Positions 50,201 through 57,013 of a stretch of 57,013 nucleotides of DNA are shown one piece after another. The first letter of the stretch is position 1. Each line of letters starts with the position of its first letter. The notes beneath the pieces were generated by a model that had not been told where the DNA came from, made no database searches, and saw only the letters and a program-made list of their open reading frames with translations. This DNA is from Zelonia costaricensis (lineage: Eukaryota; Euglenozoa; Kinetoplastea; Trypanosomatida; Trypanosomatidae): positions 1 through 57,013 of the forward strand of contig JASAOO010003413.1 in NCBI GenBank assembly GCA_030849075.1, in the 5' to 3' direction. The translations under genes were made by a program, and so were the position numbers.

Positions 50201-51587
50201 CCCAACCCTGCCCACCAACCCGAGTCGACGGGCCTGTCCCGCCGCTGAGGTGCCGCCGCCACCGTGCGATGTCGCGCTCCGTGGACGTGGTGGAAAGGCG
50301 GGAGTCGCCCTCGGCGGCGAGGGGCTCTGGTGGCGGCGGCGGCGGAGGAGAGACGGCAGAAGTGCTGGCCGGCGGGGGCGGCGGTGGCATGCCGGGGCCG
50401 CTCGTGTGAAAACCGCCTTGACTGCGGTACGCGGCTGCCGCGGAGGTGTAAAGCGGCTCCTCGCGGGCGGCACCGGGTCGACGCTGCGTTCGTCCCGGCG
50501 GCGGCGGGAGGTTGTCTGTGAGCTCGTCCGGCGAGACCAGCGGCGGCGGCGGTGGCGACGACGTCGAGAACGGGGCGGTGCGGGCGCCGTATCTGGCAGA
50601 GAGCGGTGAGCCGTTCCTACGGCCAGCGGAGAACTCGGAGTGGCGCGGTGGTGGTGGTGGGGGCGGTGGTGTTGTGCTGTGGCCCGGTATGCGCGCGCCG
50701 AGGTCGCTGCGGTAGCGGTCTGTCAGCGGAACGCTGTGGCTCGCGCTGCGACTCCGGCCGCGCTCCGGCGGAGGCGGGGGCGGGGGCGAGAGGGGCACGC
50801 GACCGGCAGTCGTTTCGGCGGCCGGCGAGTGCCTTGGCGAACGCGCTGCCGCGTGCCGTCGCCACGCTTGGGGAATGGGAATGGGCAGTTCGGGCGCGGC
50901 GCTCGGTGCGGGCTGTGGCGGCGGCGGTGGTGGCGGCGAGAGTCCAGTGCGGCGGCTGGCGGCGGACGGAGACAGGGCGGTGCGAGCACCGTCCCCTGCG
51001 TTGGGCCTGCGCGTCCCCGTGTAGAGCATCGCGCGCGGTGCAGCAGGCGGGTTGTTGCCACTGGCACTCGGCGCGGTGGGGCCTGGGTGGGCTGGCGGGC
51101 GGTAGGCACCGTCGAGACGAGCGCGGGGTCGGTCTATCGATGCGTTGCGCGGCCTCGACGCGGAGCCGCCTCGCAGTCCCGGCGCAGCGGCCACGCTGCC
51201 AGTGGACGAGGCCCGTGTGATGCTGTTCGGGTCGCGAAACGACTGCACCTCGCCCGTCAGCTGGTCGTCGTAGGGCTCTACGACGGCTTTGTGGACGGCG
51301 TACGGCCTCGTGTATGAGCCAGGGGCTGCTGCGCTGCTTCCAGGTTGGCCACTGCTAGCTCTGCTTCCCGCCACTGCCGCGGTGGGGGCGGGGATGCCGG
51401 TGAAGGAGCCGGCGGAGGAGGCCGCGATGGTGTTGCGCTCCTCGAGCTGCTCGATGATGTGCTGGTGCTGCTCCTCCTCTTTCAGCGCCTCTTCGCAAAG
51501 CCGCTTGAGCTGCCGCTGGCGGGCCTCCAGCTCAAGCAGGCGAGCTCGCTGGTCACCTAGAACTGGGTCCGCCGTCGGAGACCTCAT
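44262..51587 (-). CDS. Very large proline-rich coiled-coil protein (2441 aa)
   Basis: Not assigned to a known family. A short coiled coil opens the protein (residues 12-52, ARLLELEARQRQLKRLCEEALKEEEQ). Residues 60-870 are disordered and carry many proline stretches of 6-15 residues in the style of formin FH1 domains, for example near 270, 310, 500 and 630. A long coiled coil follows at about 900-1210 (QRCDEAQAKAEALARHL...). Next comes an ordered helical block near 1265-1360 (KKSAQFAQQVMCDFHAVARFLSSLRTMDI...), then a long Ser/Pro/Ala-rich tail with further proline and glutamine runs near 1605-1630. The C-terminus has a short basic helix (EDVARILERIRAKKEQDMLR). There is no FH2, kinase or motor domain. 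Proline runs could bind profilin, SH3-like or WW domains; a cytoskeletal scaffold is inferred. The ATG at 51587 lies 30 nt after a strong acceptor. Confidence 0.85.
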   Translation of the reverse strand: MRSPTADPVLGDQRARLLELEARQRQLKRLCEEALKEEEQHQHIIEQLEERNTIAASSAGSFTGIPAPTAAVAGSRASSGQPGSSAAAPGSYTRPYAVHKAVVEPYDDQLTGEVQSFRDPNSITRASSTGSVAAAPGLRGGSASRPRNASIDRPRARLDGAYRPPAHPGPTAPSASGNNPPAAPRAMLYTGTRRPNAGDGARTALSPSAASRRTGLSPPPPPPPQPAPSAAPELPIPIPQAWRRHAAARSPRHSPAAETTAGRVPLSPPPPPPPERGRSRSASHSVPLTDRYRSDLGARIPGHSTTPPPPPPPPRHSEFSAGRRNGSPLSARYGARTAPFSTSSPPPPPLVSPDELTDNLPPPPGRTQRRPGAAREEPLYTSAAAAYRSQGGFHTSGPGMPPPPPPASTSAVSPPPPPPPEPLAAEGDSRLSTTSTERDIARWRRHLSGGTGPSTRVGGQGWVDRLASQAAPLTSAAAPRSTVPHRESTTGKAYRSPPPPPPPPPPPPPPPASTRLGAVPLPAPSRGDDDDALRSRWETPSLTPSLRRAEERRLRRYFDDGDLDSERGFVRPWAQQQPHRARETGDRDRGRTLRVPASAPSSHETSRRASLWTTTASDHVAPPPPPPPPPPPPPPPPASIPESPTAPSERGASSRPYAASGGDVPRGAPDSSVTAAPAATQHATVQGKAKHNPPAHPYGVEQPQSASISPPPAAGLWRTPAPAASAGALGRSPSHEVPAPLYTALHAQHTRTTTSTGLNSSRDSVWNGAGAAAASAPPEAAAAAAAAAAAAHAGHSPQLPAATGANDFFDMGPEKEALLSLLRESTRGSLPGGGAGAPQRAVSPHAAVASSPTGVPRAASPLSDLNQTHSFPTPPTTTTMPPHFYEAGRQSSYVNTAAGASSAAGQSLQQRCDEAQAKAEALARHLVKAISDRKMLQTSVEELEGLVEECNAEVGRLQQVVEEQHQDSAASLGVQAALRAKEREVAVYEDEIRRLNTVLDGHLGRTAASARSLQDEAHHELVAKEAEVEAAMTEVGLAHLAQREAEDRASQLANELETAVEQIQFLDERLAEMERAAAAAQFQQPPVRLPGGDLDADYGASDLAPSLTAAPLGLPADVETKHWPLDARRAMAHLVAQAEALLHQNAEGARHAAMRLQHVENTCDDLQRHLRKRGEEVDTARAACEQLRQEKAALQSVGEVWFQQLRAVKDDAQLVSEMVRTSRADAEDIYLSSRVAEERAVEQCAAAAAASPLRPSPSPAPPDPVVLKKSAQFAQQVMCDFHAVARFLSSLRTMDIGDRNAYQILQSLASGHQPAEGLFITADTDTTPNRLCERLSPDVTSEAKRRVEEKKVRVLRAVERALSIEPAATSLAPSLDVDDDAPPPRAPVMLGRPPLAAELRLPTTRTAATEVVEAAAVAELCEVPDSLEDDEEGAEAEVEVVSSALHPTRLGSHSLRGGSSGMVHSDVRPPRRASESTASVPPITVPPPAAGSATRAATPFCSTLYMGDAKAPATQAPPTPPPSVSRPLRLSTTPSQPQSDRRPERDDAEEDAAANGSAAAGPELSQTRMSPRVIVTAESTPLRGHGAGADPDMSSITFVSSPSMSQQAPPPPPPPCQQQQQQQPPPPIVQLGARSSTASSTAAPTPPVAPSPPLEHLAANICASSLASVSDTAASRHEVGAPASHDPLQQQLQLGEKHGAAQQEPATTARVSLSPTPDRQQAESGITRAEAGVVVASPLERPRTPASSVDEPAPRAVVDDRGETEWPLGHPGSQPKDRSTTARPSASPHPDAHFDPHRHAAAGGADGGGQWAPRGTDRLRVAASEDSDRDEATLFFKEPPRGVVHEAGLLAAVPPAPVTRVEVPLLGDDVVLPSRQSTSAPVRTRAASPPPPARQAPVRPPPPEEELQEDEEADLEERVSPPPLAAPSARATSHVEPPRRQGREPATASSAPPSALAAEARDDRKPAAPRASRANIDEDDEPSLNFLAAPPPLPASVRTASARSLSTEEGHASPSLLSVGPSRTMEGSGSVGGVRAHGFGDVAAAAATDAAPRSPSSLGSSTSFSAGPHRTMHQPRRPPASDARPTLSAVAGAADPPRLQRSALPASAAAAQLPPLGTPAPGPAAAVGAGSASTEGAPAGGRQRSRSGSRPAPAAVATPSMERELSERSRALAEPQRPAPPPLHAVPVGNPAPVIASAAPAEAEVVIHVDADDLLRSASKTSAPTTASTPARRLPSITSTAAPDSPAHPHDEAPGGLGLPGEVRSETPGLLGAAMSTPAEPLQGLGAGGPDRARDLPVRPGSSGATGRGSARAAAVADAGPAPLPIVNVDAPESNTLGLRRGSPRSASSTSASAGGPAPSSAISTPRSRGAPSSLRSTTPTEQPLCDEAAAKRREDVARILERIRAKKEQDMLRSGQSTPTTPLPSEPSSARVDDVDSPSV

Positions 51588-51615
51588 GGTAGGGAGGGGT
51601 AGAGAGGGGAGGGGG

Positions 51616-51650
51616 AGCTAAGGGGCGGGGGAGGGGAGGGGAAGGAGCGG
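51616..51650 (-). promoter_or_regulatory. Predicted spliced-leader acceptor of the 2441-aa gene
   Basis: On the minus strand a dense C/T tract of about 25 bases ends in CCTTAG with its AG at 51619-51618. The mRNA would begin at 51617, leaving a 30-nt pyrimidine-rich 5' UTR without ATG. Confidence 0.75.
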
Positions 51651-52280
51651 AGTCGCAGTCGAGCCACGTTAACTTGCGCGCCGGACGCACACTCTCAAAA
51701 CTCAAAAGGAAGCTCGAAGAGGATGTCAGGCGCCAAGTAAAAGAAAATGGAGAAGATGAGTGAGGGAGTTCGTTGTGTCTAGAGGCCGCCTCAAGCGGAC
51801 GTACTTGGCGTCTGCTTGAATGTGTTTTTGTGTGTTTTTGTTGAGCGGCTGGCACGTGCGCCGTAAGGCGCCGAGCTTCGTTGTACAACGCGGCTCAGCG
51901 AGAGTGCGTGTCGACGAGACTTGAACAGAGATGAGGCAGCGCCGATGCTCGGCACACACACGCACGCGGAGGAGGAGGACGTGGCGAGGGGAGGTGGAAG
52001 AGGCGAGCAGGGTGGAAAGAGAAGAAGGCTGTGCGGCAGCGTCGCACAAGGCTACAAATCTATGATGAGGCGATCAAACAGGACACCAAGACAGACAGAG
52101 GGGTGGAGAGAGAGAGGATAGGGACGCCGGCGCCTGACCGAGTGGCGTGCTCTGCACTGCGATGACGTCCTCACGCCGCGTGCCCGGTTCCTTAGAACAA
52201 AAAAGGATAATTGCCCGCCACTTTCTGACACAGACGAGGGCGAGGCGGGAGTGTCACCTGCGACGACGTGAGGGGCAGCG

Positions 52281-52288
<8 letters not shown>

Positions 52289-52312
<24 letters not shown>

Positions 52313-52313
52313 G
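52289..52313. repeat. (GT)n microsatellite
   Basis: About 12 GT units on the plus strand in the gene-free right end. Confidence 0.85.
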
Positions 52314-53458
52314 CGTGCCGGCGTGTAGGAGGATGTCACGTATTCGTTTTTTTTGGGGCGCTTCAGGGGGAGGTATTGGCAGACGGTGAGAGGCGACGGC
52401 GTGTGATCGGGAAGGGTAAAACAGGAGATTGAGAAGGCCGCTGGCGTCTTTTGTGTTGAGGACTGCTGTACAAGCGACAGCCTGTTTTACGCGAGGTGAT
52501 GGGTGGGGAGTGGTACGGAGAGCCGCGACGAAAGGGGGGGGGGCGGCGGAGGCGGCGGCGGTGTCGCTGCCGCGTTGACGAGCAAGCTTCTCACGTCGAA
52601 GTGCCCGCCGACGGGGAGGGAGGAAAGGTGAGGACGAGGGTTGTGAGAGAGGTACTGAAATGGACGGTGAGACACGAGCTGCTGAGGACTGCCGGCTGGA
52701 TAGGCGACGGGTGGGTGCGCGGGAGCACGGCACCCTGCCACACAGGAGGCGGCCCGCACGGCACGTGTGAGCCATATGAGGGGAGGGGGGGGCCGAGGGA
52801 AAGAACACTCTCACTAGAGACAAAGCCGGAGAGCAAGAGGGCAGTGAGAAAGGCGGATGGACTCCCGCAGCACCCTTCAAGCCACGTGACTGTGGCCGCA
52901 CCCCGCGCACTGCGCTGTGTCTTTTTCTCTTCTTGCTTGACCAGCTAGCTGCTGCATAGGGAATACGACACACGGCTTGGCGCCTCGTGTACGCGGACGA
53001 CTTCAGCGTCGCACAAGGCAGGATGCACGACGGGGCGAGGACGTCACCCACCATGGCGCCCCACACACGACGCTTGCAGCGGCTGAAGAGGAGGTGGGGG
53101 GGGGAGGTGGCTGAGGCAAAAGGAAACGAGTCGGTCGTGTTGAGGCGACGGTGAAAGGGCAAGTGAGTGTGTCTGTTGTGCCAGAATTGCGCAAACCACC
53201 GAGGTAGGCTGCGACGCCTGCATACTTCGCCGTGGGTCGTGGCAACCGCGCGACACGCAGCAGTGGTTTGCATCGGCAGATGCTTGTATGGGTGAGCGTG
53301 CAGAGCCGCAGTGAGGATGCGCACTGGGCCAGCGGCAGCTCGGTATGCCACCAAAGGTAGAAAACAGAAGAAAAAGTGAGAGAAGCATGCACGCGCACAT
53401 CAAAACGACAGAGGGGAGGCAGAAGCACGGAGAGGGGAAAGGGGAAAGCGCTGTGAAG

Positions 53459-53495
53459 GAAGGGCGAAGAAGAGAACTTCTCTTCTTCGCCCTTC
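53459..53495. repeat. Perfect inverted repeat, 18-bp arms around one base
   Basis: The left arm GAAGGGCGAAGAAGAGAA (53459-53476) is followed by C at 53477 and its exact reverse complement at 53478-53495. An RNA from either strand could fold into a stem of about 16 bp with a small loop. One arm is purine-rich and the other pyrimidine-rich. Confidence 0.85.
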
Positions 53496-56400
53496 TCGTA
53501 GTCGCCTGAGTACGTGAGGAGTCGGAGTGACGACAAGCGCAAAACAAACACAAGACAGGCAGAGAGTTAGACACTGACACGCTGGCACAAACGCACACTG
53601 AAAAACACAAACACACACAAAAGAGGACATCCACATGGAAGCAAGAAACGAGGAACGTGCAAACGCACACGCACACACGCGGCAAAACAGACGAAGAGCG
53701 GGCCTGGAGAGGCGGGAGGAGCTTATTGAAACCGCGAGAGAAACCCACGACGGGATGAGATGCGCGAGGCATAGAGAGCGTGAAGAAAGGGAGGGAAAGA
53801 GAAAGGGGACGTTGGGTGGGTGGGGGTGGGGGAGGTGGGAGGTGACAATCAAGGCAGCATCAACGCAGCGGAAAAAGTGACGAGGAGCTGCGCATTCACA
53901 CTGGCACAACTACACACACACACGCACACACGTGCACGTGCGAAGAGGGGGAGAAGAGAGAGCGGGCGGTGACGGGTTGCAAACGGATGTGACAGTGGCA
54001 GTGTGGAGCTGGCGGTCTGACCGGAAGTGCACCGGTGCGAGAAAAAGAAGGAGACAAGAGGCGGCAACAGCGAGCTCGACACAATCAAGACACCCAAGTT
54101 GATTTTCCATCGAAGTAACGGAGAGGGGAAGAGGGAGAAGGGCGTCGGAGCGTGCGCGTGAGCGACTGGTAGAGGAGAAAGAAGTGGCTGCGAGAAGGTG
54201 CACCCGTTCACGGGCGAGAAAAGAGAGCGGGTGGTGGTGGTGGTGAAAGGACGCCGCACCGGAGGCCAAGGGCCCTTGGTCGAGACCAATCAAGCACGGC
54301 GTCTTCCCACCCTCACACAAGGACACGGACATACAGCGCACAAAAAGAAAAAGGAGACAGCCGCACCCGCAAAGGCGCGGAGGATGCAGTAGCAGCAACA
54401 AAGCAACTCAAAAGAGAGGAGAATTCCAGAAGCGCCTCTCCGAGGTGTTCAAAGGGAAGCACAGAAAGACGAACGCGTAAGCCGACGTCAAAGAAGGGAA
54501 GCAGAGGAGATTGGCAGGGCGGGAGCGCGGGGGGGGGCAGCTGGGTTCAAGACTGTAACTTTCAACGCAGCGCAGGTGACGCGAGGGAGGAGGGGGTAAG
54601 GGGGAGGGGACAGCGTGGGGGAGGAGAGACGGTACCAGCGATGCGGAGCGACGACGAGGCGAAGGAAAGCCTTCGCAACCGCGCACGTGAGGCCTGTTGA
54701 ACGGGGTGGGTGGGGTGGGGGGAGGATGAGAGATCTTACGTCCCTGGTGTTTACTTTTGATGACGTCTTCACTGGCAGAGAGGCGGTTTGAAATTTGAAA
54801 ACAAAAAAAGGAACTGTGCAGAAGCCGCACGCCTGGCTGCCGGGAGGAGAGGAAACACAAAGGAAGGAGGATTGTGGGGAGAGGGGAGGTGCAAGAGCAA
54901 CGTCCACTGACGCAAGTCAAGGCTGTATCACGAACGCCGGGCGGGCGTGCTCAAGCAAGAACCCGCTGACTCCGTGGAAAAACAAAAAAGAAGGGCAAGA
55001 GCAAGTGGGGAAGCGAAGGGAAGAGGTGAAGACAAAAGTACGCACAGGAAGGGAAAAAAAGAGCTGAAATGCGAGCTCGCTGTCAGATAGGGAAGTCCCG
55101 AAGAAGACAAGAAAAAGCTGAGATGAGAAAGGGTGACGACAAGACTGCGAGAGGACTGGCATTCGAGGGGAGAGGAAAAGACGGCGAGCCCACCATTCAG
55201 TGCACCTGTAAGCTGCTTGCGGTGCAGTTTAGAAGTACGAGCAGACTGGTAGCTCGAGGTGGAGGTGGAGAGAAGGAAAGAGAAAGCGAGAGAGCACTTC
55301 ACAAAGAAGTGCAGCGAGGGAAGAGACGGGGAGAAGCGAAAGGAGGAGAAAACAAAAAGAAGTGTGCAGCACAAAGGAGGGAGGGAGGGAGGGGGGGGGG
55401 GCAGCGCCATCACGTCGCGGGGAAAAAACGGGGGTGGGCATGAGCAAGAAAACAAGACAAAACGGGGGAAAAACGCGACAAGAGGGGAGGAAGATGAAGA
55501 GAAGAGTTCCACGGCGTTTTGTACGCATGCGACACGGGTGGTCGTCCATAGGCGCCACGACGGCACATGCAACGAGAAACCAGAAGGGACAAGGAAGGGG
55601 GGGGGGGCGGCGGGAGCGATGGTGGAAGAGGTGAGGGTAGGAAACGGGGGTGGGTGAGGCGGAGAGAGAGGAAGGGTGGAAGAGGTCGCTGTAGCGCGCG
55701 CACCACCACCCACCCACCCACGCACCACTTCGATACCACCACGAAGACAATCTATCACACATGTATGGCGGCAAAGAAATGTGGCGTGTCAGAGGCACGC
55801 TGACTTGTTGGTCCGCATCTTTGCCAGTAGCCGCGCAGTGGCGTACAGGTGGGAGGGGAAGAGGAGGGAGCGGCGTTGGCGGCAAACTAGAAAGGCACGC
55901 AAACGCGCACGCGCACTCGGAGGGGGGGGGGGGGGAAGAGGAATACATTTATGAGACCAGGTGTGGTGGGGGGAGGGGCAGGGGTGGGCATAGATATAGG
56001 AAGTTGGCAGAGCCACCGGCCCTCATCTACATCCGCGCAAAACGACCAAGCAAGCACACGAAACCAAAGGAGGGGGGGGGGGCGAGAAAACAGACGAAGG
56101 GGATTAGCCAAGTCGCAAAGAGAGGGGTGGGGAGAGGGACTGAGAGGGAGGGGCTGGGACGGGGAATGGAAGAGCAGCGCACCCGGTAATAGAGGAGGGA
56201 GGAGGGTGGGGCCTGTGGGGCCTGGCTGCGCAGACAGCACCCGCCCAAGAGCCTCCACTTCCTTCCTTTTGTGTGTTTGGTTGCCCTCCACTCTGGAATA
56301 GCACTGTCTCACGGAGAGGCCACAGCATACATGCACGCGCGACGCAGCACAGTAAAAACACATAGTCTGCGAGAGAGAGCGAGAAGGTCACTGGCGGTAA

Positions 56401-56759
56401 CGTGCGTCGAGGCCAATGCGGTGAAGCCGGTGGCACACACAGATAATAAAAACGAAGCACGCGAACAAACACTAGCACCATCACATAGGCACACAGACAC
56501 ACACACAGATGGAGTTGCTGCAGTTATAAGGGTGAGAAAGAAGAAGAGGACAAGCGTGAAAAGACAACAGAGAGAGAAGGGTGGTGAAGAAGGGGAAAAA
56601 AAACAAAAAAACGAAACATCAGCGAAAAGAAGGCGAATGTGAAGGGGCGCCTGCAGGGATGGAGGGGCGAATACGGGGGGAGAGGTGAGTAAGGGAAGGG
56701 GTGTGGGGGTGGGTGGGTGAAGGTGCGCGCGGCAGGCATGCATACACGCACATAGTCTG

Positions 56760-56760
<1 letters not shown>

Positions 56761-56810
<50 letters not shown>
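56761..56810. repeat. (CA)25 microsatellite
   Basis: The longest dinucleotide run in the window, uninterrupted for about 50 bases. Confidence 0.92.
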
Positions 56811-56815
<5 letters not shown>

Positions 56816-57013
56816 CACGCGGCGCAGCACAACGTGAATCCAGCACCAGTGCATCCAGACTCCACGCGCCATCATGTCCCACACAAACACAGGCAGAGAA
56901 AACTCGCGCCAGCGTACAGCCACACGAGCACGCACAGAAAAATGCTCAGAGATGCCGGAGACGGTACCGACGTCGACGTGAGGGAGGGAGGGAGGGGGCC
57001 AGGGAAGAAACAG

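Larger units (their letters stand above)
51651..57013 (-). other. Gene-free right end, probable 3' UTR of a gene beyond the window
   Basis: About 5.4 kb, purine-rich on the plus strand with many short G runs, GT/CA repeats near 52289-52313 and 56761-56810, and a perfect hairpin at 53459-53495. Open frames up to 366 codons on the minus strand are Pro/Ser/Cys/Val low-complexity strings. Given leftward transcription, it would be the 3' UTR of a gene to the right of the window, possibly with an unseen non-coding RNA. Confidence 0.55.

Overview
The window looks like nuclear DNA of a trypanosomatid, most likely a Leishmaniinae member (Leishmania, Leptomonas, Crithidia or a relative). The reasons are long intronless genes in strand-wide arrays, GC-rich third codon positions, polypyrimidine-AG trans-splice acceptors just ahead of start codons, CA/GT microsatellites between genes, and a FAZ1-type repeat protein. 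Species cannot be fixed by eye.

Layout: two genes run rightwards at the left edge, namely the C-terminal part of a FAZ1-like coiled-coil repeat protein (2-2068) and a 92-residue zinc-ribbon protein (3310-3588). Then comes a convergent strand-switch region of about 6.4 kb (3589-9957) without a credible gene. It is full of C and G homopolymer runs and holds diverged direct repeats about 1.7 kb apart. Its plus strand is A+C-rich on the left half and G+T-rich on the right half. From 9958 to the right edge every gene I support is on the minus strand: a frameshifted small gene (9958-10286), an ABCC-type ABC transporter (11848-17964), a 1216-residue unknown (20176-23826), a 375-residue unknown (30824-31951), proteasome lid deubiquitinase RPN11 (33880-34809), a leucine-rich-repeat protein with one likely membrane segment (36096-39122), a 1011-residue coiled-coil protein (40013-43048) and a 2441-residue proline-rich coiled-coil protein (44262-51587). 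Gene-free stretches of about 7.0 kb (23827-30823) and 5.4 kb (51588-57013) are best read as long 3' untranslated or intergenic sequence.

The minus-strand genes would be carried by one polycistronic transcript moving right to left and cut into mRNAs by trans-splicing and polyadenylation. Neighbours therefore need not share a function, and I see no pathway linking them. The plus and minus units meet in the GC-rich strand-switch block. That block is the most unusual part of the window and a candidate transcription-termination and possibly centromeric domain.

No tRNA, rRNA, CRISPR array, telomeric repeat or intact transposon was found. Start codons were chosen by taking the first ATG downstream of a plausible splice acceptor, which shortens several long open frames.
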